A stretch of DNA of 64,000 bases from Lactiplantibacillus nangangensis. GTDB lineage: Bacteria > Bacillota > Bacilli > Lactobacillales > Lactobacillaceae. A program made the position numbers and the translations under genes. Of the stretch, positions 52,140-63,095 are shown piece after piece. The notes beneath the pieces were generated by a model, which saw only the letters and a list, made by a program, of their open reading frames with translations, ran no database searches and was not told where the DNA came from. Where the stretch lies: NCBI RefSeq assembly GCF_005405065.1, contig NZ_BJDI01000001.1:1-64000 (forward strand), read 5' to 3'. Position 1 is the first letter of the stretch; each line of letters begins with the position of its first letter.

Positions 52140-52973
52140 TCACTTCAGAATCCGTTGAATTTGCATTGCCATTAACATAATCTCTTCATCCGGCAACGGG
52201 TCCGAAAACTTCATATTCAAATAAGCCGCTACTTTTTCTGCAATTTGGTAAGCTCGTCGATTTTGTCCCTGAACCAATGCCACCATTGCGGGATCACCAT
52301 CCGTTAATAAATTGTGGGCAATTGCACGCTCAACTAAGAACTTCACGTGAACTAAACAGCGCTGATAATTTGGATCAGATTCATCCAAAGTCCCACCAGC
52401 CTGATATTTAATAATATTAATTACCCGACCGATCAGTTGACCCGCTTTTAACGCATCTTTCCGTTCATCCGTGCCATTCTCTGCATTAATAACATGTGCT
52501 GCAATATTAGCTGCCTCTTGATCGGAGAAATCAGTGCCTAAATGGTCATTCATCAGTTTTACAGCAAAGCTGCCAGTCGCAAACTCAGCCGCATAATAAG
52601 TCTTGATTTCCCAATAAACCCGATTTGTAATGACAATTCCTTTTTCAGCTCGCTCTAAGGCAAACTTTAAATGATCAAGCAGTGATATAAAGAGCGTATC
52701 GCTGAGCTTCATGTGTAACCGATCAGTAGCGTGGTTAATCACTTGTTGCGTAATTTCAATCAGCTGAGGTGATGATGAGGCGATTGTCGTCAATAGTTGC
52801 TCAACATTGGGATCAGGTGCTGGAACGAAAACTTGATTAAAGTCCCCATCAGTCACGACTGTTCCGGATTTCTTGCCATAGCCGATGCCTTTACCAAGCA
52901 AAATGAATTCTTGGTCACGCTCATTCGTGGCCAACACAACACTAGAATTCAAAACTTTTTTGATGTGCAGCAT
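52140..52973 (-). CDS. licT: BglG/LicT family transcription antiterminator
   Basis: 277 residues: N-terminal RNA-binding CAT domain (MLHIKKVLNSSVVLA, LLGKGIGYGKKSG), then PRD1 and PRD2 with His residues phosphorylated by HPr and the PTS. When the beta-glucoside PTS is active, it binds the RAT hairpin and stops termination. It is the last gene of the operon it controls. Start ATG 52973 behind GGAGGTG. Confidence 0.93.
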   Translation of the reverse strand: MLHIKKVLNSSVVLATNERDQEFILLGKGIGYGKKSGTVVTDGDFNQVFVPAPDPNVEQLLTTIASSSPQLIEITQQVINHATDRLHMKLSDTLFISLLDHLKFALERAEKGIVITNRVYWEIKTYYAAEFATGSFAVKLMNDHLGTDFSDQEAANIAAHVINAENGTDERKDALKAGQLIGRVINIIKYQAGGTLDESDPNYQRCLVHVKFLVERAIAHNLLTDGDPAMVALVQGQNRRAYQIAEKVAAYLNMKFSDPLPDEEIMLMAMQIQRILK

Positions 52974-52994
52974 CTCATCACCTCCACTCTCAGT

Positions 52995-54449
<1,455 letters not shown>

Positions 54450-56294
54450 TTAAACTCCTAACTTTGCAATATTCATGACTGAGTCATTAATTGAGTTCTC
54501 ACCAGTTTCATCGACAGCAACTGTGTAATCATTTTGATTGGTCACAACCATCATAGTCACTGGATTATAGCCCGCAGCTTTAATTTTATCGAGGTCAAAT
54601 GTTTCGAGTAATTCGCCAGCTTCAACATGTTGGCCGACTTTAACATCTGATTCGAAATACTTTCCGTTAAGTTGCACTGTATCCAGCCCAATATGGAATA
54701 ACAACTCGGCCCCATTATCAGTCTTCATACCCAATGCATGCTTAGTTTCGTAAACCATTTCAATTGTCCCAGCAGTCGGCGCAACTAGTCGGCCTTCACT
54801 TGGATCGACCGCAATCCCTTGACCAATCAAGCCCTGAGAGAAAACATCATCAGGTACTTCGGAAAGCGGCATTACTCTGCCCGCAATTGGTGCATTTAAA
54901 TCTTCAGCAGCAACTTCGGTAGTCGTCGATTTGGGTTCATCTGTTGTAGTATCGGTTTCATTTTTCCAAGAAATCAGACCAGCAATGAATGCAACCCCAA
55001 ACGAAATCACAAAACCAATCAAAGCATGAATTAAATTAGCTGGATTACTCTTATCTACAAACATCGGCAAACTAGCTAGTCCAGGACCAACTGCTACAAA
55101 CCCTGCTAACCCAACCAATCCAACATAAGCACCACCAATAACACTACCTATAATAACGCTAATTAATACTCTTTTATGCTGAATCGTCACACCATATAGT
55201 GCTGGTTCGGTAATACCAAACATTGCCGAAATCCCAGCAGAAATCGCAGTTGCACGTAATTTTGTATCTTTAGTTCGTAAAGATACAGCAAAGCAAGCAC
55301 CACTTTCTGCCAAATTATGCGCCAATGACGCAGGATTATACAGTGATTCTCGTCCTGTTGAACTGAGACTAGAAATAACATATGGAATCATTGGTTTGTG
55401 CATTCCTGTTATAACCATAAACGGTAAAATCCCAGCCAACAAAGCAGTTGCAATCCAGCCAAAGTGAACATTCAAGAATAAAATAACACTAACAAAACCC
55501 TCACCAACGACATAACCCAATGGTCCAAGAAATAGTAATGTAACCGGTGCCGTAGTCAGCATTGACATCATTGGGACAAAAAAGATTCGAATGTTTTTTG
55601 GCGAATACTTCGTGAACAACTTTTCCATGGCTGCATAGAATAAAACGCTTAGAATTGCCGGAAAAACCTGCGAACTATAAGTCACGTTCATCATTTTCAA
55701 GCCAAATAATTCTGTTCCTTTAGTCAGCATGGTAACAATATCTGGTAAAATCAAGACACCCACGATTGACATCGCAACCAGCTCATTAACTTTTAACTTC
55801 TTTGCAGTTGTTACAGCAACTATAAGTGGTAAAAAATATAATGGCGCTGTACCAATTAAGTTCAAGACTTGATATGTTTGACTCTTATCACTCATCCAAC
55901 CGAACATAGAAACTAACATCAGCATTGCTTTAAGAATCCCACCACCGGCAATCGCAGGTACTAGCGGTTGGAAAACACCAATAATAAAGTCTAAAGTGAC
56001 TTTACCAAATGATTGCTTAGGTCCTTTAGCACCTGAGCCACTGGTTTTGCCGTCCAATTCTGATTCAACAGCGTCAAACATTTCAACAACATCATTTCCG
56101 ATAATAACTTGGCATTGACCCCCGGCAATCACCGCACCGAGAACCCCATCAATTTTCTTTAATTGTTCCAAATCTGCTTGATCAAAATCATTCAAGGTGA
56201 ATCGTAGCCGGGTTGAGCAATGAATTAACGTAGCTACATTTTTTGCGCCACCAACGCCGGCAATAATTGCTTTAGCACTTGTCTTAAAATCCAT
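54450..56294 (-). CDS. PTS beta-glucoside transporter EIIBCA
   Basis: 614-residue membrane protein in the order IIB-IIC-IIA. IIB at about 1-80, phosphorylated Cys26 in LIHCSTRLRF; IIC at about 100-440 with GITEPALYGV-type loop; IIA at about 475-610 with the phospho-His in LLFHIGLDTVQ. It imports and phosphorylates aryl-beta-glucosides. First gene of the operon, with an antitermination leader and a cre-like site. Confidence 0.95.
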   Translation of the reverse strand: MDFKTSAKAIIAGVGGAKNVATLIHCSTRLRFTLNDFDQADLEQLKKIDGVLGAVIAGGQCQVIIGNDVVEMFDAVESELDGKTSGSGAKGPKQSFGKVTLDFIIGVFQPLVPAIAGGGILKAMLMLVSMFGWMSDKSQTYQVLNLIGTAPLYFLPLIVAVTTAKKLKVNELVAMSIVGVLILPDIVTMLTKGTELFGLKMMNVTYSSQVFPAILSVLFYAAMEKLFTKYSPKNIRIFFVPMMSMLTTAPVTLLFLGPLGYVVGEGFVSVILFLNVHFGWIATALLAGILPFMVITGMHKPMIPYVISSLSSTGRESLYNPASLAHNLAESGACFAVSLRTKDTKLRATAISAGISAMFGITEPALYGVTIQHKRVLISVIIGSVIGGAYVGLVGLAGFVAVGPGLASLPMFVDKSNPANLIHALIGFVISFGVAFIAGLISWKNETDTTTDEPKSTTTEVAAEDLNAPIAGRVMPLSEVPDDVFSQGLIGQGIAVDPSEGRLVAPTAGTIEMVYETKHALGMKTDNGAELLFHIGLDTVQLNGKYFESDVKVGQHVEAGELLETFDLDKIKAAGYNPVTMMVVTNQNDYTVAVDETGENSINDSVMNIAKLGV

Positions 56295-56316
56295 TTTGTT
56301 CCACTCCTTTAGACAT

Positions 56317-56374
56317 AAAAAAACAGGATCTGAAAAGCGATTGGGTCGTCACCCAATAACTTTTTAGATCCTGC
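56317..56374 (-). terminator. LicT-controlled leader terminator
   Basis: CAGGATCT/AGATCCTG arms with T7 on the minus strand, 20 bp before the PTS gene; its 5' arm overlaps the RAT. Confidence 0.9.
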
Positions 56375-56396
56375 CTGCTTTACCAGTTACATGTCT
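56368..56396 (-). promoter_or_regulatory. RAT site for LicT
   Basis: Minus-strand block TGTAACTGGTAAAGCAGGCA matches the ribonucleic antiterminator pattern GGATTGTTACTGCnAAAGCAGGCAAAACC in most positions. It overlaps the terminator stem, so LicT binding would block termination. Confidence 0.85.
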
Positions 56397-56421
56397 AATT
56401 TTATTCGTTTGTATGTCATTA

Positions 56422-56450
56422 ATGTAAGCCCTTACTTGGCTGCTGTCAAC
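56422..56450 (-). promoter_or_regulatory. bgl operon promoter with cre-like site
   Basis: TTGACA (56445-56450), 17-nt spacer, TACATT (56422-56427). A GTAAGggCTTAC palindrome at 56424-56437 (cre with two mismatches) covers the spacer and -10, suiting CcpA repression. Confidence 0.65.
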
Positions 56451-56483
56451 CTTTTTTATAATTGTTTTTATTCTGAAACATCA

Positions 56484-56530
56484 AAAAAGCTAGTCGCTTA
56501 GGAATGCTTAATCCAATCAACTAGCCTTTT
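56484..56530 (-). terminator. terminator of the secreted hydrolase
   Basis: GGCTAGT/ACTAGC arms with T6 on the minus strand. Confidence 0.8.
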
Positions 56531-56533
56531 TGC

Positions 56534-57472
56534 CTACTTCATATACTGACCCATAAAAGCTGAAACTTTTTCCTCATACTGCTTGGGTTGCTTATTTAAG
56601 GCTTCACCATGCTTAGCACCAGGAACGACCCACAACTTCTTGTCTTTAACCGTCGTTGCTTTGTAATTCTCGTAAACCATTTTAGTTGGCACAAACGTAT
56701 CGACCGACCCATGAATAAAGAAGATGGGTAACTTGTTCTTCTTCAATTGGTTAACCGAACTTGCTTCAAGGAAGTTGAAATGGGCTTTCCAATCTGCGAC
56801 CCAGCCTGCCGTATAGATCAACGGGAATTTTGGTAAGTGATACAGCTGTTTTAATTCATACGACAATTCATCGCTAACACTCGTATAACCACAGTCTTCA
56901 ACAATCGCTTTAACTTGAGTTGGTAACTTTTCACCACTCATCATCATTACGGTCGCGCCACCCATCGAAACCCCAAACAGCCCAATTTGGCTATCGGTTC
57001 CTAAGCGTCGTACCACTTGCTTAGTCCATTTGACGTAATCTAAACGATCTGGCCAACCGAAGCCATAGTAATTGCCTTGACTTTGACCATTACCACGATC
57101 ATCTGGGGCCAAAACATTATAGCCTTGGCGATGCCAGAGTCGAATATAGCTCGCCATCTGTTCCTTATTTCCCATATAACCATGGGCCACGACAATCGTT
57201 CGCTTAGTCTTCTTAGTAGCCGGCACAAAGTCCGCAACCAATTTAAGATTATCCGTTGCCGAAGTTTCATGCCAAGTTTGCTTATCGACTTGCTTGAGCC
57301 ACGCCTTATTTTTAACCAGAATCGCGTGACTCTTCTTCGAGGTCGAAGTTAACACTTTGGGGGTCGGTTCAAACGCAAAGTGATACAAATAGAAGCTCCC
57401 ACCAGTAATCCCAATTACGAGAACAGCTACAATCCCCACCAATGCAAGTGTCCATTTTTTCTTAGTTGTCAT
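56534..57472 (-). CDS. membrane-anchored alpha/beta hydrolase
   Basis: 312 residues with an N-terminal signal anchor (about 5-28) and an extracytoplasmic alpha/beta hydrolase domain. Nucleophile elbow GVSMGG, acid in HGSVDTFV, His in PGAKHGE, oxyanion strand IVVAHGYMGN and DDRGNGQS. YqkD/Bem46-like family; a peptidase or esterase on the cell surface is likely. ATG 57472 behind GAGAGG. Confidence 0.88.
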   Translation of the reverse strand: MTTKKKWTLALVGIVAVLVIGITGGSFYLYHFAFEPTPKVLTSTSKKSHAILVKNKAWLKQVDKQTWHETSATDNLKLVADFVPATKKTKRTIVVAHGYMGNKEQMASYIRLWHRQGYNVLAPDDRGNGQSQGNYYGFGWPDRLDYVKWTKQVVRRLGTDSQIGLFGVSMGGATVMMMSGEKLPTQVKAIVEDCGYTSVSDELSYELKQLYHLPKFPLIYTAGWVADWKAHFNFLEASSVNQLKKNKLPIFFIHGSVDTFVPTKMVYENYKATTVKDKKLWVVPGAKHGEALNKQPKQYEEKVSAFMGQYMK

Positions 57473-57501
57473 GCTTTTAATTCCTCTCTCATGTCCAAAA
57501 C

Positions 57502-57954
57502 TCATGCCAAAGTTTCTCGTGTCAATAAATGATAAGCAACTGTCTGGGCTGCAAATTGAATAACTTGCGTTGTCTTATCTGCGCTGCTAACTAATACTGG
57601 CTGTGCCTGTATCGCTTGTTCAAAAGCCATAGCGAATTCTACATAGCGTTTCTCAATCAAGCGAGAATCCCGAATAGCCAAAATTGCGCGACTAATCGTA
57701 TTTAAGGAAAAATCTTGCTTTAAAATCGTCACGACTAGCACGGCCACAATTTGATTACGTTGATATTGGCGATTCACTGGTCGACTAAAAAAGTGTTGTT
57801 TAACATAGCTGTTCACCATCGTTTTAGTAACAGCTGGCAAACCAAGTGGTGCTAACCTTTGATTCACAAATTGCAGTAATTGATCCATATAGATTGGCAT
57901 CGTTGGCAACTGTTGCCACGGCACCAATTTAAATTCTGTTAAAGTTGTTGTCAT
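57502..57954 (-). CDS. DUF1836 protein, predicted DNA-binding
   Basis: 150-residue protein of the DUF1836 family, thought to be MerR-like regulators. The pattern VTKTMVNSYVKQHF followed by YQRNQIVAVLVVTILKQ is the signature. GGAGG lies eight bases before ATG 57954. It is followed by the secreted hydrolase 30 bp later and may be its regulator. Confidence 0.8.
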   Translation of the reverse strand: MTTTLTEFKLVPWQQLPTMPIYMDQLLQFVNQRLAPLGLPAVTKTMVNSYVKQHFFSRPVNRQYQRNQIVAVLVVTILKQDFSLNTISRAILAIRDSRLIEKRYVEFAMAFEQAIQAQPVLVSSADKTTQVIQFAAQTVAYHLLTRETLA

Positions 57955-58165
57955 CAAAAAAGCCTCCAAATACTACGTCTTAATTTACCTGAAACTAGCT
58001 TTGATTACAAGACCTCTTAGTTTAATCATTAGGTTATGTAGAATTATAATCTATATAATAAATAATCATTATTTACTTAATATTGACAAGACTTGAAACC
58101 CATAGCTGCTTTCGGCTAAAATAAGACATACCTAAAACTACTGCACCAAAGAAAGGACGTTCTTC

Positions 58166-58639
58166 ATGAATAACGTTTATTTAGCAGCTCCCTTTTTTGA
58201 CGATGCGCAACAAGCCCGTATTGAACAAGTAAAGGCCGCATTAATTGCGAATCCAACGATCAATTCTGAGGGAATCTTCTTACCTCAAGAACATCAATTT
58301 GAAGATGAACCTTTCGGCAGCCGTGCTTGGCAACAATACGTTTACGCCTCGGACATGCGTCAAGTTCACCGGGCCGACTTAGTGGTTGCTTTGCTCGACT
58401 TTGACATGACGAGTGATACCAACGAACCCGACTCTGGCACCATGTTTGAAATTGGCGCCGCTGTCGCTGAAAAGACGCCAGTGTTAGTCGTTCAATTCGA
58501 TGCTGACAAGCAGTTAAATCTCATGATTTCCCAAGGCTTGACAGCTTACTTCGATGCTAGCAAGGATGGGTTGCAAGAATTAGCCACTTACAACTGCGAT
58601 GATTTGAGATCTAAGCCAGCCAATCGACCAGTCTTCTAA
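58166..58639 (+). CDS. ntd: nucleoside 2-deoxyribosyltransferase
   Basis: 157-residue enzyme exchanging bases between 2'-deoxynucleosides, a lactobacillar salvage hallmark. Motifs: VYLAAPFFDD at the N-terminus, DLVVALLDFD, and GTMFEIGAA with the catalytic Glu; the C-terminus ends NRPVF. Monocistronic with GAAAGGAC site and a terminator. Start ATG 58166. Confidence 0.95.
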   Translation: MNNVYLAAPFFDDAQQARIEQVKAALIANPTINSEGIFLPQEHQFEDEPFGSRAWQQYVYASDMRQVHRADLVVALLDFDMTSDTNEPDSGTMFEIGAAVAEKTPVLVVQFDADKQLNLMISQGLTAYFDASKDGLQELATYNCDDLRSKPANRPVF

Positions 58640-58660
58640 ACTAAACGATAACTTCTCAAG

Positions 58661-58687
58661 TCACTGCCTAATCGCAGTGATTTTTTT
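58661..58687 (+). terminator. terminator of ntd
   Basis: TCACTGC/GCAGTGA stem and T7. Confidence 0.9.
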
Positions 58688-58692
58688 CGTGC

Positions 58693-58721
58693 AAAAAGCT
58701 ACGCTGATTTTCCAGCGTAGC
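58693..58721 (-). terminator. terminator of the 58751 gene
   Basis: GCTACGCTG/CAGCGTAGC perfect stem, T5 on the minus strand. Confidence 0.9.
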
Positions 58722-58750
58722 CAATTTATTGTCTATTATAATCAGTCTTC

Positions 58751-59422
58751 TTAGCTTAGTGTATAAATCACTGAAGTAGTCGCACCGGTTGGCGTTAAAT
58801 ATTGCAGTGTAAAGTCGCGCAACTGCTTTTCTGGGTATTCCGGACTAATTGGTAGGTTAATCTTCACAATGCCATCCGAAGTCCGATGATCATCGTTAAA
58901 GACGGTATCGCCGACAGGTTGAGCTTGCCAAACTTGCTCCCCCGTTTTTAGTCGAATGAGTTTGGAAATATTATAGAAATGACGATTTTTACCAGGATGA
59001 AAACCTTGCATCATTTCAATATGATAAGGGACTTGGACTTGTAACACCGATAATCCCGACCGATTCGCTTTGATGATGGTCGGGCGTTTCAACGTCGTGC
59101 TATAAATGCCATTCAGAACTTGGTTGTATTTGGCGGGAGTCGTAATGGCCTTCGCAAAATGGAAATGGTTCTCAACGCGACGGGCCTCTTGCTCATTTTT
59201 AGTAAACTGTTCTTCTGAATCATTTAGGCCGATAAAGTCAGCGTTAGTTGCTGGTTTTGCCAGTTCATCGGTTACGCCCAATGTCACGGTCACGGGCTGC
59301 TTGACCCGTGGTTTAGCCGTCGTGACCCGCTGTTGCGCCGCTGATTGTGTGCGCGTATATAAATGACCGCTGATTGCCCCCAGCGCAGCTAGGCCAGTTA
59401 CAATTAAAAGTAATTTTTTCAT
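58751..59422 (-). CDS. secreted or anchored protein, unknown
   Basis: 223 residues with a signal-type N-terminus (MKKLLLIVTGLAALGAISG). The rest is extracellular, with FHFAKAITTPAKYNQVLNG and a beta-rich C-terminal half. No cysteine lipobox and no known domain. ATG 59422 behind GGGGAAATC; the longer frame has no site. The 330-bp gap before the next gene shows nothing clear. Confidence 0.7.
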   Translation of the reverse strand: MKKLLLIVTGLAALGAISGHLYTRTQSAAQQRVTTAKPRVKQPVTVTLGVTDELAKPATNADFIGLNDSEEQFTKNEQEARRVENHFHFAKAITTPAKYNQVLNGIYSTTLKRPTIIKANRSGLSVLQVQVPYHIEMMQGFHPGKNRHFYNISKLIRLKTGEQVWQAQPVGDTVFNDDHRTSDGIVKINLPISPEYPEKQLRDFTLQYLTPTGATTSVIYTLS

Positions 59423-59750
59423 AAGTGATTTCCCCATTTGATTTGCTGATGTCACAAGCATAGCTTTAACAATCAACCCCAACAAGGCATAACCCAATAT
59501 AACTAATACTTGAAATTAAAATTACTATTAGAACCAACTTCCTGATAACTAGGCGACTAGACAGTCATTTGAATATAACATTTTTTATTTTCACAGAAAC
59601 AACCAAATTTTCGTCTCAAACATTTAAGAACCTAACGGCAAACCACCTGATTACTCTCACAATAACCTTACAAACCTGATTAATCGCCGGCTGTACCCAT
59701 TCGCGCTACAATGCGGCCCAAATATCATTCAATGATAGGTGGTGATCTGA

Positions 59751-60188
59751 ATGCAGCTACTAAAAACTTGGGGCCGTGCCTATTGTCAGACCGGCCTATT
59801 CTTTGCATTAACCTTCTATTCAGTCACGGCACCCCCATATGGCCCATTCGTTTTCAAATGGACTAACGTTAACCGTTACTTTTTACTATCCTATTTAGTC
59901 GGTTACCCACTAGTCATGTGGCTTGCCCCACGATTAACGCAGCCCCCAATCCACCTGATTTCACTGCAGGCACAAGTCTTAAAACAACTCATCAGCGAAC
60001 GAACCACACACAATAACAATAGCCGCCAACCGGCATTGCATCTCGACCGTCTCTTATTACGTCAAGAAGCCACCGATGATTTTATGAACGCTTGCTTGGG
60101 CTTTATTTGGCACGGCATTTTGATGCTAGTTGCGTTTCCTGGGCTCCTCATCATTCTAATCATTCGACTGCTACGAAAAATCAGATAA
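59751..60188 (+). CDS. membrane protein, unknown
   Basis: 145 residues: N-terminal helix (about 14-27), helix (43-60), a polar Asn/Gln-rich stretch (75-110), then a hydrophobic C-terminal segment (115-140) and basic end. AGGTGGTG precedes ATG 59751. Not recognised. It is followed by a long palindrome rather than a normal terminator. Confidence 0.6.
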   Translation: MQLLKTWGRAYCQTGLFFALTFYSVTAPPYGPFVFKWTNVNRYFLLSYLVGYPLVMWLAPRLTQPPIHLISLQAQVLKQLISERTTHNNNSRQPALHLDRLLLRQEATDDFMNACLGFIWHGILMLVAFPGLLIILIIRLLRKIR

Positions 60189-60321
60189 ATTACATTACTC
60201 ATGAGAACCACAGTTATACTAAAGAAATTTACTCATCGGTATTTCATGATGTGTTGATTGAAGCGTGTACACCAATCTTAAAGTGTCGAAACCAATCATT
60301 TTAATGACACAAAATAAAAAT

Positions 60322-60379
60322 CATACTAAAACTAGCTCTGTAAAATCTGATTTGATTTTACAGAGCTAGTTTTAGTATG
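60322..60379. repeat. 26-bp perfect palindrome
   Basis: Arms 60322-60347 and 60354-60379 match perfectly around a 6-nt loop (TGATTT). It lies between a plus-strand gene and the convergent aldolase gene and can serve both as terminator, with short T tracts inside the arms. Confidence 0.85.
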
Positions 60380-60403
60380 TTTATTAAACAATCAATCTAT
60401 CAG

Positions 60404-61039
60404 CTAATTGTTTTCACGATATGCAGCTAATTGATTGGTTAAACGTTGCGCGTTTTGTTGGATATGTTCCATACTGCCATTCGCTAAGAGACCGCCAAAG
60501 GCAACACAATCAGCCCCAGCATCTAGGAAGTCATTAAAATTATCAAATGTCCCGCCTCCGGATGCCAAGATAGGCATATTAGGAATTGGTGTCTTGATCA
60601 CGTTAATTAGCTTTGGACCATCGACTGCGGACCCAGGGAAAATCTTAACGAAGGCCGCACCATAGGTCATGGCTTCAACTGCTTCCGAAACGGAGTTGCA
60701 TCCCGGCAAGTATGGTACTTGATACCGGTTAGCCATCAATGCAACTTCTTTGTTAAATTGTGGTGAGAGGATGAAGTCGGCCCCACTCATGATTGCTAAG
60801 CGCGCGGTAACTTCATCTAAAACTGTCCCAGCACCGATCAAAATCTCAGGGAACTGTTTCTTAACTTCTTGAATTGACTCCTGGGCTGTCGGAACAGTGT
60901 AGCTCAATTCAATCAGCTTAACGCCGCCTTTTAGTCCAGCTTCGGCGATGTTAAGTGATGTTTGAACGTCAGCACGAACGACTGACATAATGCCATAGTC
61001 ACGAATCTTTTTAGTAACAGTTGCTTTCTGAATATCCAT
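60404..61039 (-). CDS. eda: KDPG/KHG-type aldolase
   Basis: 211-residue class I aldolase of the KDPG/KDPGal/KHG group, splitting 2-keto-3-deoxy-phosphosugar acids to pyruvate and glyceraldehyde-3-P. Glu in AGTVLDE, Schiff-base Lys in AFVKIFPGS, and SPQFN. It is the last gene of the PTS cluster, so it probably acts on a product of the imported sugar acid. The intermediate kinase or dehydratase steps are not in the window. Confidence 0.92.
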   Translation of the reverse strand: MDIQKATVTKKIRDYGIMSVVRADVQTSLNIAEAGLKGGVKLIELSYTVPTAQESIQEVKKQFPEILIGAGTVLDEVTARLAIMSGADFILSPQFNKEVALMANRYQVPYLPGCNSVSEAVEAMTYGAAFVKIFPGSAVDGPKLINVIKTPIPNMPILASGGGTFDNFNDFLDAGADCVAFGGLLANGSMEHIQQNAQRLTNQLAAYRENN

Positions 61040-61054
61040 TTATAATACCTCGTT

Positions 61055-62317
61055 TTAGAAGATGCTAAATACTTGTTTCAAGAGAATCCCAACGACGTTG
61101 TAATCAACATTAGGGAACGTTGATCCTTGAATACCCATTTGTTGGAGTACAGGCAATAATAATAATGGTAAGAATGCTAACATCAAGCCCATTACGAATG
61201 AGCCAGCTAAAGCACCCCGCCAACCACCGGTAGAATTACCAAAGACACCAGCGGCCCCGCCTGAGAAGAAACAGATATGGGCTGCAGGGATGATAACAGT
61301 TGAGAAATGGAACACCGTCATGATGACAATCCCTAACAGACCGGCAGCGTATGAGCCAAGGAAGCCAACTAACACAGCGGTTGGCGCGTAAGGGAAGATT
61401 GTTGGAACATCAAGTGCAGGACGTGAACCAGGAATGAATTTCGTTGAAATTGAAACGAACGCATTCGTAATTTCTTCAAGGAACATCCCAACACCATACA
61501 TCAAGACACTCATTGCGGCGGTAAAGGTTAATGCTTGAATTAGAGGGAAGACTAACCAGTGAACACCACCGGCAATTTTAGCTGTAGCTGCTTGGCCAGC
61601 CGCAAAGGTAGCCACGTAAAACATGATGAGCATAACGATTGCAACACCAATGATGAAATCTTTGAATAATGACAGAAACTTAGGAAATTTAATATTTTCG
61701 GTTGTTTCATTTGCATGCTTTTTGAAGAGCATACCGACTAGGCCAGAGGTCGCATAACCGATCATGTTGAAATGACCAATCGCTTGGGCATCCCCACCGG
61801 TAATCTTCCGCATAAACGGTTGACATAGGGCTGGTAAAGCCGTTGAACAGAAGCCTAAGATCGTCCCACCGAGGATAATGGCCCAGGCATCGTTCAAGCC
61901 TTCAAACTTCAAAATCAACGCTAGAACACAGGCGAAGAATAATGAATGGCCACCGGTGAAGAAGATGTTTTTAAATGGTGTGATCCGTGCAAAGACTAAG
62001 TTCATCGCAAAGCCTAGAATTAAGGTCAACGCAACAACGAACCCGTATTTACCTTGGGCCATCGCAGTCGCCGCTTCGGGTGCCGCAATGACACCGTGAA
62101 TATGAAATCCGTCTTGGAAAAGCACGTTGAATGATTGTAACGTGCTGGTAATCGTGGTTGCCCCAATTTGGAAGATTAAGAAACCAACGATGGTCTTCAA
62201 AGTCCCTTTAGTGACATCCGTGAAATCCTTACCTTTTTGAGCAACTAAACCAATGAAAGCCACGGCACCTAGTAGGATAGCCGGACTACTAAATAAACTG
62301 ATTAAGAACTTTAGCAT
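61055..62317 (-). CDS. PTS EIIC, ascorbate (UlaA/SgaT) family
   Basis: 420-residue membrane permease of the L-ascorbate class of PTS. About 11 helices; GGHSLFFACVLAL, QAIGHFNMIGYATSG and FSGGAAGVFGNSTGGWRG are family motifs. It works with the adjacent EIIB and EIIA. Ascorbate is a possible substrate, but the aldolase partner and lack of UlaD/E/F-type enzymes suggest another sugar acid. Confidence 0.9.
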   Translation of the reverse strand: MLKFLISLFSSPAILLGAVAFIGLVAQKGKDFTDVTKGTLKTIVGFLIFQIGATTITSTLQSFNVLFQDGFHIHGVIAAPEAATAMAQGKYGFVVALTLILGFAMNLVFARITPFKNIFFTGGHSLFFACVLALILKFEGLNDAWAIILGGTILGFCSTALPALCQPFMRKITGGDAQAIGHFNMIGYATSGLVGMLFKKHANETTENIKFPKFLSLFKDFIIGVAIVMLIMFYVATFAAGQAATAKIAGGVHWLVFPLIQALTFTAAMSVLMYGVGMFLEEITNAFVSISTKFIPGSRPALDVPTIFPYAPTAVLVGFLGSYAAGLLGIVIMTVFHFSTVIIPAAHICFFSGGAAGVFGNSTGGWRGALAGSFVMGLMLAFLPLLLLPVLQQMGIQGSTFPNVDYNVVGILLKQVFSIF

Positions 62318-62326
62318 GGGTTACGC

Positions 62327-62602
62327 CTACTTTCCTACAAATGGGGCCATCTTTCGTTCAATTTCATTTGCATCCATTAAGCTTTGAATCCCAATAACTG
62401 GGGTTTTAACGCCTTCGTCTTTAAGTTCTTGGGCAACATCACTCAATGAGATAATTAGGTCACCATGGAAGCTACCAACGGCATCGAGACTGGCATGTTC
62501 ACAATCAACATCCCAACCATTCTTGCTGGCCACGTTACGAACTTGCACTGTTAACATTGTGCTGGTACCCATACCATTGCGACACGTTACTAAAACTTTC
62601 AT
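62327..62602 (-). CDS. PTS EIIB, ascorbate/galactitol type
   Basis: 91 residues. The phosphorylated Cys is in the P-loop TCRNGMGTS (Cys7). It sits between EIIA (7-bp gap) and EIIC (10-bp gap); EIIA TGA and the EIIB ribosome site overlap. Confidence 0.9.
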   Translation of the reverse strand: MKVLVTCRNGMGTSTMLTVQVRNVASKNGWDVDCEHASLDAVGSFHGDLIISLSDVAQELKDEGVKTPVIGIQSLMDANEIERKMAPFVGK

Positions 62603-62608
62603 AATTAA

Positions 62609-63046
62609 TCACCTTTCATTAACTAGCTTGACGACATCATCAATATTCTGTGCCTGTTCGATATTCTCAATCAGACCAGGCTTTTGTAAGACGTTGACCA
62701 ATTCTGCCATTTGGTTCAAGTGAACGTCATCCCCCACTGAACTAAGCGTGAATACTAGTTTCACTGGATCATTGACCTTATTACCAAACGGCACTGCTTT
62801 GACCAACACCGATAGCCCCAAACCATTCTTGATTGCACCATCTTCGACTGCTGCATGTGATAAAGCAATCTTGGGTGCAATCACGATATAAGGGCCATCC
62901 TTTTGTGCAATTTCAATCACACGTTCCGGATAATTAGCAGTTACAAAACCCTGATTAACTAAGGGTTCTGCCGATTTCCTAATTGCCGCTTGCCAATTAC
63001 TAGCCCGAACGTTTAATTGAATTAAACTAGGATTAAGTAACTGCAT
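62609..63046 (-). CDS. PTS EIIA, mannitol/fructose type
   Basis: 145-residue EIIA of the PTS_EIIA_2 fold. The phosphorylated His is in KIALSHAAVEDG (about residue 66). First gene of the EIIA-EIIB-EIIC-aldolase operon; AGGAGGTGGAG precedes ATG 63046. Cre-like and operator repeats lie in the divergent space behind it. Confidence 0.9.
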   Translation of the reverse strand: MQLLNPSLIQLNVRASNWQAAIRKSAEPLVNQGFVTANYPERVIEIAQKDGPYIVIAPKIALSHAAVEDGAIKNGLGLSVLVKAVPFGNKVNDPVKLVFTLSSVGDDVHLNQMAELVNVLQKPGLIENIEQAQNIDDVVKLVNER

Positions 63047-63095
63047 CTCTCCACCTCCTATGTGCTTTACTTAACAAAGGTTAGTTTACTCTTGA

